Shown here: piece by piece, positions 36,901 through 48,158 of the stretch | Layout of the letters: each line of letters opens with the position of its first letter | Numbering within the stretch: the stretch's first letter is position 1 | Assembly: GCF_016808335.1 (NCBI RefSeq) | Contig: NC_053148.1 | Span: forward strand, 50,422,930 to 50,486,929 | Direction of reading: 5' to 3' | DNA: 64,000 nucleotides | DNA from: Panicum virgatum | Lineage: Eukaryota; Streptophyta; Magnoliopsida; Poales; Poaceae | Made by a program: the position numbers and the translations under genes | Notes under the pieces: generated by a model | Seen by the model: only the letters and a program-made list of their open reading frames with translations | The model's database searches: none | Told to the model about the DNA's origin: nothing

Positions 36901-39117
36901 GCGAGAATTATAGGAGTTGGTTGTTTAATACCTGCTGTAACTATAAGGCTTACGGGCGGGGCTGTGGTACTTGTGATGCCCCGTCTGTTTAGTGAAATTT
37001 GATAAGGCCGCAGTGTGTGGTAGTGGTGGTTAAGCGTTTGAACGTACTAGACACATGCCGAGAATATGGTAATCGGTAAGCTTAAGTACCTGATTGGACC
37101 GGCAAGTGGACTTTACTTTCACCTTCTTTGAACGTCGTTTCTCATGCGCGCACATGCGGGTGCAGAGTCGTCGTACTCTGTAGTCGAGGACGGTGACCCT
37201 GATCCACAACCCGGGAAGAAAGGGGAAATGTTGCACGTGTGACTCTGCGAGTAACCACATGACGTGTGTTTAGGTCTGCCTTGCAAGGTTAACAAATTCG
37301 ATTCGAATCGTCCGCTTCTCACGGTTTGGGACTGCTTAACCCTTCTGCTACATAGAGTAAGAAGTGGAACTTGATGACGATGATGAATATGTTTGATTGA
37401 TGAAAGATAAGTTTTGTTCACCATGTATGTTGTTGGATAGATGCTCACTTAGAATGGGTAATTGAACTAGAACCTGAAAGCTAAAACCTGCAATTAAGGA
37501 CCCACTCTTTATCGCTTTTCGGCAAAACAAACCCCTCAAGCCAAAAGCCTTGCATGTCTAGATAAAGGGCTAAGTATACCCTCAGTCGGGTAAGCCTTGC
37601 TGAGTATTAGAATACTCAGCCTTGCTTGTGGCTATATTTTGTTTCAGGTGAAACCTTTGAGGATATGATTGCCAGTTTGACCTGGCCTTGCACTCTTCCG
37701 CCTGGTTGGTCCGTGGAGTGGGATGCGTCCCCGGCCAATGATGACAAGAACGAGTGATGTCTTGTATCGGGCTTTCTCGAGACATCCATATCGTCGTTAG
37801 TTCTCATGTTTACTTTGCCGCTAAAATAAAGGACTCTGTTGAACTTCTGTTACTTTGGTTTGAAAAGTACTTTGTTAAATTTGGAACTTGGTTTGTAATT
37901 CTGTTTTTATGTCAAACTCTGTGGTGTAATATATCGTGAGGTGTTGTAATCTCTGGACTCGCCTTCGTGTGAGTTATGCTGCTTTGTTCGATCCAGGTTT
38001 AAGTGGTTTTATCGGGATTTTACCCGACAGCACTGCCGGATTGCTCCGTTTTAAGTGCGTGTTAACCCTGATTGTCGTTTTGATGATGGTTAGCGCACTT
38101 AAGCCGGTTTATGTCGGGCGGGGCTGCCACAGTAAAGGAGAGCGTCATCACGTCTCGCAAACAACAACTCTCGGCGCATCGCCACCCCTAAACCTAGGGT
38201 TTCATCCAAGTAAGTGCCATGCTGCCCTGATCGCTTCTTGCGATCAGAGCAGTATTGTTCTTGCTTTTACCTTGGTATTACTCGTACTGAAGCGTTTTTG
38301 ATGGCGAGTAGTACTAGTTATCCTGATGTTCGTAGCATGGCTTTTAGTAGATCTGTTATGCTTCGTTGCTTATCATCTACGAATATCATGTTGTCTCTGT
38401 GCAATCACGTTTCAATCTCATGCTAGCTCTTGTCGCATAGAATTAGTTGCACAGAGGCAACACCCTGCTTCTTTTATGTCTAGTAGATCTGATCTGTTAT
38501 GGTTTGCTCTTATCTTAAGAGTTGGCGTAATATCTGCTAGGTTAGGCCTTGCAAACGGATTGGATGATCCGGTGGTATAATAGATGTTTTATCTTAGCCC
38601 AGATAGGGATTGTTCCGAGAATCGGCTCTTGCTAGTTCTTAGGCCTCTGTTTTGGGTTGTGGTTTAGTTGTCTGTTATGTTCATTAGGCCTAGTCACGCG
38701 TAGGATGTTCCGATCTAGCAGTGAAGCTGTTACCATCGTGGATTAGATCAATTAGATTTATTTGAAGCAGTTTTATAGTTATTTGCTTTATTTATCATAT
38801 CTGGATACAATCAGATCCCATCTGACACCGGGACTCGATCGGCTCTTTAAAGCCGATGCAAGAGTCGTCCCGGGGAGCCGACCACGGCTCGGACTTACAT
38901 TTACACGTGTCTTTGTATGCAGGAAACTGTTTGGAGCACGTCTGCACCCTCCTGATCGGGTATAGGTCAGGTGGCACGCCCGGTTTTCACACATCCTCCG
39001 GGCGCGTGACGGAATTGCGGGCCGTCGACGAGGGAGCAGTGCCTGCCAGCGCCCCAGCAACCTCCCGGCTCTTCGTGTTGCCCGTCGCTGCTCGCCGGTG
39101 GGTTTTGACTGACAACA
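33977..39117 (+). repeat. Left LTR of element D, split by a solo LTR
   Basis: The LTR opens TGTTATCGTC at 33977 and closes GACTGACAACA at 39117. Removing the nested solo LTR and one GTAAA leaves 1214 bp, matching the right LTR (48978-50194) with roughly a dozen differences. It is flanked by ATGAG at 33972-33976 and 39118-39122, so it looks like a complete integration product by itself. TATA box ACTATAAATATG at about 34,179. Beyond it comes Copia DNA, not the element's internal region, which is abnormal. Confidence 0.88.
34210..38131 (+). mobile_element. Large solo LTR (3.9 kb) inside the element D LTR
   Basis: A 3922-bp insertion opens TGTAACACACC and closes GGGCTGCCACA, flanked by GTAAA at 34205-34209 and 38132-38136. 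The uninterrupted right LTR of D shows the empty site. It has no gag or pol, so I read it as a solo LTR of a long-LTR grass gypsy family; a non-coding LARD-type copy with unnoticed LTRs is the alternative. A CT-rich tract (34,650-34,700) leads into a very GC-rich segment (34,700-35,240), then AT-rich sequence. Orientation is taken from conventional termini and is uncertain. Confidence 0.75.
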
Positions 39118-39513
39118 ATGAGTTAGGTCAGATCGTGGTGGCGAGTACTTCTCAAATTTATTCACTTCATTCTGCGAGGAATATGGTATGATTCATGAGA
39201 GGATGCCTCCCTATCCACCTCAGTCAAATGGGGTTGCCGAAAGAAAGAACCGCACTCTAACTGATTTGGTTAACGCCATGTTAGATACTGTAGGACTTTC
39301 CAAGAAATGGTGGGGTGAGACTATATTGACTGCATGTCATGTCCTAAACCGTGTTCCGTCAAAAAATAAAGAGATAACACCATTCGAGGAATGGGAGAAG
39401 AAAAGACCAACACTTTTATACTTACGTACATGGGGTTGTTAGGCAAAAATGAGTGTGCCAATAACCAAGAAACGTAAGTTTGGACCTAAAACTGTGGATT
39501 GTGTCTTTCTAGG
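39118..39513 (+). repeat. Extra copy of Copia integrase flank
   Basis: 396 bp of Copia integrase (RSDRGGEYFSN, then PPQSNGVAERKNRTLTDLVN), almost identical to 50195-50590; I count one clear difference (AAAATGAGTG against AAAATAAGTG). It sits between the left LTR and the truncated internal region of D, joined to the latter at 39513/39514 (CTAGG|AGATAA). It is a duplicated piece of the right flank of D. Confidence 0.88.
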
Positions 39514-40697
39514 AGATAATCAAGAACCAGTACTCTCCATCAGGGCCAACCCTGGGGAGTCACACAGAGGAAGCTGCACTGCATTCTAGGCCGCAACTGC
39601 CATTCTCATTTGCAGCTCCCAGACCACAGAGCTCGCCGATCTACATCGTCCACAAGATCGGCGGTGATCCTGGAGAAGGCCAGTTCCTCACCGAGCCACC
39701 CAAGGAGATTCTGCACGGCTACACGTGCGCCTACATTCCTGACAGCGTCAGTCCAGCACACTCGGTGCAAATGGTAAACCCAGGAGCTTCTGGAGCAGAC
39801 GAGGAGAAACAAGTGTGGCTGGCAAAGTACGCTACTGGGCCGAGTGCTGAGCCATCGGCCCCAGGAGTTCTTAGCGTGGAGTAGGTCAGTGCAATACTGA
39901 GAGACCAGTTCGGCATCCTGCCCAAGAGGAAAGCAATCGGCTATTCCAAGCCGTATCCAAGCGACTATGACTTGATCCCACTGCCACCTAAGTATCGGTT
40001 TCCTGAGTTCACCAAGTTCAACGGGTCAGAGGGAGCCAGCTCCATCGAGCATGTGAGCCGATACTTAACGCAGCTTGGGATGATCTCAGTGTAGGATCCG
40101 TTGAGGGTCTGGTTCTTCGGCCAATCCCTTACAGGCCCAGCTTTTGGATGGTATGCATCACTGGCTCCGGATTCGATTCGGACTTGGAGGCAGCTTGAAG
40201 ATCAATTCCATACCCAGTACCATTCGGGGGCTGCTGAAGCTGGAATTGCCGACCTCGCCCAGGTTAGGCAAAAGTGAGGGGAGACTGTGTCGGAGTATAT
40301 ACAGCGTTTCAGAGAAGTCAAGAACCGATGCTACTCGTCGCACATCCCAGAGAAGGAGGCAGTCGATCTGGCTGTCCTGGGACTTGCTAAGCCGATCAAG
40401 GATGCGGCTTTTCAGTTGGAGTTCACGTCTCTGGCGCACCTGGTGCAGAAGCTTACAGCATACGAGCATTACCATCCTGAGCTGTACCAGGACAAGTTCA
40501 AGCGCCATGTAAATATGGCCCAGGCGGATGAATCTGATGACTCTAGTGAAGAGCAGGAAGTGGCCGTGGCAGAGTGGACTCGGGGGGCAAACCCTGTCCC
40601 GTGCAAGTGGGTCAAACAGCAGGGGCTTGTAATGGGCTTCGACTTCGACGTGACCAAGGTAGAGCAGATATTTGATCTGCTCCTCAAAGAAAAATAG
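39514..40697 (+). pseudogene. Element D gag, N-terminal part, broken
   Basis: Reading through stops gives the Tat-type gag: KAIGYSKPYPSDYDLIPLPP, FTKFNGSEGASSIEHVSRYL, WFFGQSLTGPAFGWYASL and then the open block at 40287-40697 (SEYIQRFREVKNRCYSSHIP). In-frame stops occur near 39,881, 40,092, 40,275 and 40,695. The sequence starts abruptly inside the gag leader at the rearrangement junction. Confidence 0.82.
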
Positions 40698-40739
40698 CTG
40701 AAGCTCCCAGAAAATCACAAGCTGCCAACACCACAAGAG

Positions 40740-41945
40740 TTGCAGGGAAGACTCTACTGCAAATGGCACCACTCGTTCACTCATTCCACGGGTGAATGCA
40801 AGGCGCTACGTCGTCAGATACAATCGGCTATCGAGCAAGGCCGATTAATCCTGGCTCAACACACGATGAAGGTTGACACCAAGCCCTTCCCGCAAGCTAA
40901 CGTGGTGGAGCTGTCAGCTTTCGGATCCGAGGGCCAGGACTTGGCATTCCAGATCAACATGGTGGGACCCACGCGCCGCCATGACAAGCAGAGGAGAGAG
41001 GCCGCTTCTGGCAAACGGCCGCAGGATGAACGCGAGCTGGAACAGCAGCATGTGACTGAAGAGCAGGTGCGCCACATCCGCAATCAGCTTCCAGCTTCTA
41101 ATCGGCTTCTGGAAAAATACCAGTACCAGTACCAGCTACGCCGCCGATACGAATCGGAAGAAGACGAGTACGAGCACCGCTCAGGAAGGACACTGGGGAA
41201 ACGTCAGGCTATACGCGATCACTGGCATTGTCCGTTCTTCAGGTACTGTTGGAATTCCGGCATGAGTCGATTACGTACTATAGATGATTGCTTGGAGTGT
41301 AGGCCTCGAGGACACCAGCAGGACAAGACATCAGTGTTCCGGCGCTTGGGGCCCGGAACATGTCATGATGACCTTATGAAGAGGCCAACCAGGGGCGATT
41401 CCGAGCAAGAAGAAGAAGAAAACAAGTACCATCGCCCACGGTGGTGTCCTGACGGGCTTAATCGGTCGCAGAAGCGCAGAGTACAGCGCTTGCACAATCT
41501 GGAAGAGGCAGAAGCAAAGTATCTTGACGTGCTGAGGAAAGCGCGTCCGGATCTCGCGGAGCAAGTCAGACGACCGGGAAGGGAGGAAAGGCGCCCACCG
41601 AGAAAAGAGTGGCGCCCCAAGCAGACAAAAGCCGATGAGAAACCATCGGCTGATGTGAACATGGTGTTCGTGCTCCCGTCGGAATTTCGAACACCCCAAC
41701 CGGAAGAATCGGCCATCGCACAGTTGGATCTGGGCCCACAGCCGATCATCTTCGAGAAGCCCAAGGAGAAGAGCTACAAGCACCTGAAGGGGTTATATCT
41801 CAAGGGTTTCATCAACGGCAAGCCTGTGAACAGGATGTTGGTCGATACTGGCGGCGCAGTCAACCTGATGCCATACTCTGTGATGCGCCGATTGGGTCGT
41901 TCTTCTGCCGATCTGATCAAGACCAATGAATTATATTTTTCATGA
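40740..41945 (+). pseudogene. Element D gag C-terminus and protease, truncated
   Basis: An open frame of 401 codons in the same polyprotein: a Cys/His region (LYCKWHHSFTHSTGECKALRR), a long charged linker (RRYESEEDEYEHRSGRT and others) and the aspartic protease (NRMLVDTGGAVNLMPYSVM, residues about 365-385). It ends by running out of frame into RT at about 41,927: a deletion has removed the RT N-terminal half. Confidence 0.85.
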
Positions 41946-43341
41946 TCTCATGGGCAAGCTGGTAGAGATTTATATTGATGATGTCGTGGTCAAGTCCAAA
42001 TCAGCTGCGGGGCATTTAGAAGATCTGCGTCAAGTTTTGGAGCGGACTCGGAGGTTTGGGCTCAAAATGAACCCAAAGAAGTGCGCTTTCGGTGTGTCGG
42101 CCGGTCAGTTTCTGGGATTCCTGGTGCATGAACGGGGAATCGAGATCGGCCTAAAGAGTCAAGAAGCTGTAAAGACGATGAAGCCACCTACTACAAAGAA
42201 GGGGTTGCAGAAACTCATCGGTAAAATTAATTTTGTCAGGCGATTTATTTCTAATCTGTCCGGACGCATTGAGCCGTTTATGGGGTTAGTAAAGATCAAA
42301 TCCGATGATGAGTTTCGCTGGGGGGCAGAACAGCAACAAGCTTTCAATGAAATCAAGGAATATTTGTCAAAGCCTCCAGTATTGGTTCCTCCTCAGCAAG
42401 ATAGGCCGTTCTATGTGTACCTATCCGTGGGTGACACTTCCATTGCTTCGGTGCTAGTCCAGAAGCATGACGGCCAAGAGAGGGTGGTTTTCTACCTCAG
42501 CAGACGCATGTTAGACGCCGAGACCAGGTATCCTGAAATCGAGAAGCTTTGTCTTTGCTTATACTTTACATGTACGAAGCTTCGCCATATTTTGCTCTCG
42601 GCGGAAACAATTGTCATATGCAAATCGGATGTCATAAAGCATATGTTGTCGGCCCCTGTCCTTAAAGGCCGACTTGGAAAATAGATGTTTGCATTGTCAG
42701 AATTCGATATCCGGTACCAGCCTGCAAAAGCAGTCAAAGGACAAGCACAGGCGGATCTTGTTGCGGACAGGATCAGCATTGATATTGCTGCATTATTTAT
42801 TCGTGCTTGGGCTATGTTCTTTGACGGATCGGCTTGTGATGGTGGATGCAGTGTGGGAATTCTGTTGGTGTCGCCTCGTGGGGCGACTTACTCCTTCTCC
42901 ATCAGAATGACTGCCCCGTGCACCAATAATCTGGTAGAATATGAAGCCGTTCGCAAAGGGATGGAATTGCTTCTTGAAGCCGGTGCAGAAGCGGTGGAAA
43001 TTTTTGGAGATTCGAAGCTGGTGATTTCTCAGCTCACGGAGGAATATAGGTGTGAGAGCGATGCTCTTTTCCCGATATGGATGCAGTGCCGTGAGTTGAT
43101 GTCACGATTCAGGTACATCAATTTCCAGTGGATACGCAGGACTCTGAACAATGAAGCCAATGATTTGGCACAGATGGCTTCTGGCTACAAGGAGACAGCC
43201 GATGGAGTCGAGGTGGAGGTTCAGTTTCTAGAACCCGGAGACTGGAGAGCCGATATCTTCAATTACTTGAAGGATTTGGCTCGGGGGGGCACCCAGAAGG
43301 ATAAGACTCAAGGCCATGAAGTATGTTCTGATAGGGGATGA
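41927..43341 (+). pseudogene. Element D RT (C-terminal half), RNase H and second RNase H
   Basis: RT resumes at IFHDLMGKLVEIYIDDVVVKS, so the YxDD catalytic box is present but the earlier palm Asp and fingers are missing. The thumb, connection and the usual RNase H region follow (FYVYLSVGDTSIASVLVQK). A TAG at 42682-42684 interrupts. The second frame (42685-43341) contains FFDGSACDGGCSVGILLVSP, NNLVEYEAVRKGMELLLE and FGDSKLVISQL, an archaeal-type RNase H (D...E...D pattern). Dual RNase H is a hallmark of Tat-lineage plant elements. The protein is inactive because RT is incomplete. Confidence 0.85.
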
Positions 43342-44500
43342 CATGTTCTACAGGACCTTGGAAGGACTGCTACTTAAATGTCTGGGACCTTCAGAGTCAA
43401 ATCGGCTCTTGCATGAGGTTCATGAAGGAGCCTGCGGTACTCACCAATCGGCTCATAAGATGAAGTGGCTGATTAGGCGATCGGGTTATTACTGGCCCAG
43501 TATGCTGGAAGATTGTTTCAAATATTATAAAGGATGTCAGGCATGTCAGAAGTTTGGCAAAATTCAGATAGTGCCAGCTTCAGTGATGAATCCGATCATC
43601 AAACCGTGGCCATTCTGAGGTTGGGGCATGGACATGATCGGACAAATCAACCCGTCGTCCAGTAAGGGTCACCAATGGGTTTTAGCTACCACAGATTATT
43701 TCACAAAGTGGGTAAAGGCAGTGCCCATGAGGTCGGTAGCATCGAAAGATGTGATCAGTTTTGTCAAAGAGCACATCATTCACAGATTTGGGATCCCTCA
43801 GACCATTACGACCGATGGAGGATCGGTCTTTATATCAGAGGAATTCAGAAAGTTTGCCGATGACATGGGGATTAAGCTGATCAGATCATCTCCATATTAT
43901 GCCCAAGCTAATGGACAGGCTGAAGCATCCAACCAGAGCCTCATCAAGCTCATAAAAAGAAAGATCGATGAATATCCTAGGCGCTGGCATGAGGTGTTGT
44001 CAGAAGCTTTGTGGGCATATCGTATTTCGTGTCATGGGTCCACCAAGACGTCGCCGTACCATCTAGTCTATGGCCAGGATGCTGTGCTACCATGGGAGAT
44101 CACGGCTGGATCAAGGCGTGTTGAGTTTCAGAATGGTCTATCTGCTGAACAGTATGCAGCCTTGATGAATGACAACATGGAGGACCTAACGGAACTAAGA
44201 CTTTGGTCGTTGGAAAAGATCAAAGAAAATAAGGCTAAAGTCGCCCGTGCATACAACAAGAAGGTCAAGCCTAAGGATTTCCAGGTGGGAGACTTGGTTT
44301 GGGAGGCAGTACTGCCGTTGGGAACTAAAGATAAAAAGTTCGGTAAATGGTCTCCAACTTGGCATGGGCCGTACAAGGTTGATCAGGTTTTGCCTGGGAA
44401 TGCATACGTGCTCGAGGATTTGGACGGCGTCAAGTTTCCTGTTGCTGTCAATGGACAGCATCTGAAGAAGTATTTCCCGAGCATGTGGAAAGGCGAGTAA
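43316..44500 (+). pseudogene. Element D integrase
   Basis: The zinc-binding HHCC region is at 43316-43618 (LHEVHEGACGTH ... CQACQKFGK). A TGA at 43616-43618 interrupts between the zinc finger and the core. The core, 43628-44500, keeps its three acidic residues in context: WGMDMIG, TITTDGGSVF and GQAEASNQSLIKL. The C-terminal region (FQVGDLVWEAVLP, WHGPYKVDQVLPGNAY) ends without a chromodomain, as expected for a non-chromovirus lineage. A single stop separates it from a full-length gene. Confidence 0.87.
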
Positions 44501-44725
44501 CGAAAAGCCGATGAGATCCATCTGGCTGCAGTGTAATAGGCCAACACGTTGAGTTGGCCGGTAAAAAAAAACGAAAAGCCGATGAGATCCATCTGGCTGC
44601 AGTGTAATAGGCCAACACGTTGAGTTGGCCGGTAAAAAAATATGATGATGACAGGCCAACACGTTGAGTTGGCCGGTAAAAAAAAATTGATGATAGGCCA
44701 ACACATTGAGTTGGCCAGTAAAGAA
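44501..44725 (+). repeat. Hairpin/A-tract repeat array between pol and the antisense gene
   Basis: Four hairpins of the form GGCCAAC-7 nt-GTTGGCC lie at 44539-44559, 44610-44630, 44654-44674 and 44696-44716. Each is followed by a GGTAA or AGTAA and a run of A. The first two belong to 71-bp direct repeats (units start at 44501 and 44572). The array begins right after the integrase stop and lies 270 bp from the stop of the converging antisense gene. Tandem repeats downstream of pol are known in Tat/Ogre-type elements; a role in ending transcription is only a guess. Confidence 0.85.
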
Positions 44726-44995
44726 AAAATGCATATGAGAAGTAAGATAGCCGATGTGTAACCATCGACTTAAGATGTTTTTAAACAAGTACAAGTTTTA
44801 GGTTAACAGGCAGTACTAATTGTCTCTTGAGCCTATCTACTGGTTCAGGAATTCTTCTATGGCGTGGATGGCTTCAGTACGGACGGCATCTGCTCGTGCT
44901 ACAATCGCTTCGTCATCCTTGTCATTACCTGAAACTATCTGCCGACTCAAGGTGCTGATCTCTGCAAACTCTGCTTGTATCTGCTCAGATATTTT

Positions 44996-47908
44996 CTAGG
45001 TTTCTTGTTTGGAGTTTACAATGGAAGTTTCCTCGGCCTGGATGAGTTCCTTGGTAGTACGGGCCTTTTCTTCGAGTTCCGACAGTTCTTTCTTCAGGAG
45101 GTCAAGTCGATTCATGTTGGCAGACACATCAGCTTTGGTATCTAGAGTTGCTTTCTTCTGGTTAAGGGCCTTGCACTTTTGGGTAATGTCAGCTTTCAGG
45201 GAAGCTTGGGAGCGACGTGCTTCCATTCTTTATTGTGCTTTACTCACTTCTATCCGAAAGAATGAAAGGTTGCTGGCTGACCAGAGCTTGATTTGCAATG
45301 GCTCCGGGAGTTGGGATTCTATTTGCTTGAAGATGTTCTTTGTCTTGCTGGAGTCGTTAACTAGAGCAGTGATCATAGCAGATAGAAGATCCTTGATAAG
45401 TTGAAGCTGATGTGCCAAGTTAGCCGATTGTTGCAGAGAAGATGTCTCTGCTCCAGGGGTAGTCAGGCCCATTGATGTAGGGTCAAAGGAAAGCAAACCT
45501 GAAATATCGAAACTCTATGGGCATATCTGGAGTTAGTGCAAGATGCATTTATGGAGTTATCGGCTAGTTCAGAATTGGTTTTGTAATGTTACCTGTTCTG
45601 AAGAAGAAGTGTTGGGCGGTTCAGGAGCAATCATCCTATCAGAGCTGGTGTTGACGTCAAGAGCATCTACTGCATCGGCTTGTTCCTCGCTTGCATCCGA
45701 CAGTGCATCAGGAGTTGCAGCCATCTCATGTTGATTCGGATTGGGGATGTCTTCAGCTGCATCCTGAACATAGAACTACAGTCAACCGGAGTATACGTAT
45801 ACGAAATAAAAAAAGGGGTTTTAGAAAGATGAGTTACCTGGTTGGTGTTGGACTCTGATGGACTTGGGGATGCTGGTGCTGGTTTCTTGACCACTCGCCT
45901 TGTGATCATCTTCTTTTTCTTGGTCAAGACTCGGGGGGCAACGATTGCAGAAGTTTGTCTTCGCTTGGAAGCCGACTGAAGTAAGTCTGGCTGAACAGTC
46001 ATTATCATTTTCTTCATTGGTGGTGATCCTTTGCAAAAAAGTACATCAGGAGCAGTTGGAAGAAAGTGGAATGGCTCCCCAGTGCTGGTCATAGGTTCTG
46101 GACCATCTTGTCGCTGCAAACAGGGTGGGTTAGAATTAGACAGATGTAAAGGATGGAGGACTTAGAAGGATGAATGCATAGATTTAGTACCTCTTCCTCG
46201 GGGATTGCATATTCAAGGTCGATTTGCTGCAGTCGAGGACCTAAAGCTTTTCTGAAGACGTGAGTTTTCCACATCTTCCACCAGATATCAAAGCCGATTG
46301 ATGAAGAAGTGAAGGACAGATCGGCTGGTATTGGAACGTGGAGATTGTCACACATGTTGTAGCATCTCGAGCTGGTGAGACCATCAGGCAGATCGGCTCT
46401 GCTCTCCACCAAGTGGTGAATATGGAAGTGGGGAGGGACCTGTCCTAGGCCAAATTGCCGAGCTGCTATAACTGGTTGGTAAGATTCATAACCTGGCTTG
46501 ATAATTCTGTTAGAAGTGCTGATGCCAACAGGAAGGAAACCGGGTCGAATCATCAAAGAATATAGATGCCGAGTGCTGTCGTCATCGGCAAAGTTATCTA
46601 ATCTGAAGGCAGTGGGGTTCTCAAAGGATTCAGATTCAGTAAACGGGAAGTAGAGAGGATTGTCTAGTCCTTTGTAGAAGACTCTAAACCAGTTTGCTGC
46701 ATCTGTTGAATTCAGTTTACTGCCAGGGAGACTGAACAAAGCTTGGCCGTAACTAGTACATCTGATTGGTTTGCCACTTTCATCGGGGAAAGATTTCTTG
46801 GTCAGGCCTTGGAAGTTGGGAATATGATGTTGGAAGTACAGTTGTGCCCACAACTGAATGAACCACCAAGGGCCTCCAGTTCTCAGTTTCTTTTTATTAA
46901 TCAAGTTAGATGTCATCAAATGGAGATATCTGTAAATTTCTCCAAGAAAGAGTTTGCCTAGGCCGGTGTGATTACCATGGGCCAGGTGGTAGGCCAAGGG
47001 GAGATAGTTCTTAGTTGGAGCTAAGGAAGGGCCACAGAAGATGAAGTGCTCTAGCCAAAGATTTAAGAAGGCTGTGTGTTCCTTCTCAGTCACTGGACCT
47101 TTTGTTTTCATGTGCTGACTCATGTAAGTACCCCAGTTTGTGCAGTTGACTTTGGAAGAAAGTTTAAAGGGGATTTCTGCCATTTTATGAGCAGCAGGAT
47201 TAGGAGAGCTAATGTCTAGTCCAGTGATCATGGTGATGTCTAGCAGAGTAGGGGTCATGGGTCCATGACCAAAAAGGAAACAATTCAGAGCATCAAACCA
47301 GAAATAGCCGATGGTTTTCAGAAGATTTTCATCTTTGTCAAGGGGTGACAGTGATAGGTTAAGTGCATCGGCTATGTTCAAATCTTGCAACAAGGGCATG
47401 TAGGCTTTTGCTACTCTGTTGTACCATGTAATCCAGCTCTCAGGTGGATTAGGCCAGGCTCTTAAGCAGTCGGTCCAGAGGTTCAGGTCGATGTTTTGAC
47501 TCACAAAAGGGATCCTATTTGCTTCACAAGAGATCAAATCTATGGGGTTTTCATGGGTTTGTGGGCCAAGACAGAAAGATTTTGGATTGGAGGGATGCGG
47601 CAGAAGGATGTTTGACACCAGAAGTTCAGAGATTCAGAAGCATACGTATGGTGTCATGTTTCAGAATTTTAGTTTCAGAAGTTTAATAAGCTGAAGAAAA
47701 CTAAAAGGTTAGGCCGAATATTACCTTCAGGCCGTGGATTGCCCGCATCGTGGATTGCAGAGCTTGTCGTTTGAGTTGCAGAATCTGCCATGGTCAGATC
47801 TGTTGACTTAGAGTTTGATTGCTGGAGATTCTGATTCGAATTCCGGCTGCTTGGGGAGTTATTGCTCGGATTTGTAGAGCTTGGTTTTCGAATTGTGCTC
47901 GGAGTCAA
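44996..47908 (-). pseudogene. Antisense gene of element D: plant mobile domain (PMD, MAIN-like) protein
   Basis: Read on the minus strand. A first exon (47908 to about 47724) is Ser/Asn/Gln-rich. The main exon, about 47650-46191, has a 509-residue frame in the plant mobile domain / aminotransferase-like family (PF10536; host relatives are MAIN and MAIL). Supporting stretches include LLQDLNIADALNLSLSPLDK, YFWFDALNCFLFGHGPMTPT and GGPWWFIQLWAQLYF. Probable exons 46113-45838 (basic), 45763-45593 (acidic) and 45498-44996 (coiled coil) follow, with GT-AG signals. The link between the first and main exon is unclear, and a TAA lies in the last exon at about 45,229. Such antisense ORFs are reported in plant gypsy elements; their function is not established. 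Confidence 0.75.
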
Positions 47909-48158
47909 GAGTTCGTTTCAAGTTGGAAGTGTTACTCTAATCCTGTGCGGGTTGCTTCTGGTTTGAATTTCGTCGGCTCTTGGATATTTATGGAAGCCTG
48001 ATGCGTTGCCATCGGCTTTTTGGAAAGTAAATATCAGACATATGGAATTGAAAGGAAACTGATTTCATTAATGGAAAGTTCATTACAAGGAAAGCCGTTT
48101 GCTACAAAGGAATTAATCCTTCGGCTTTATGATCCTACCCCTACAATGCTACCTACAT

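Noticed and set aside
44501..44725. CRISPR-like spaced repeats
   Set aside because: Short perfect hairpins with irregular spacers in a plant retrotransposon; no cas genes and a eukaryotic context.
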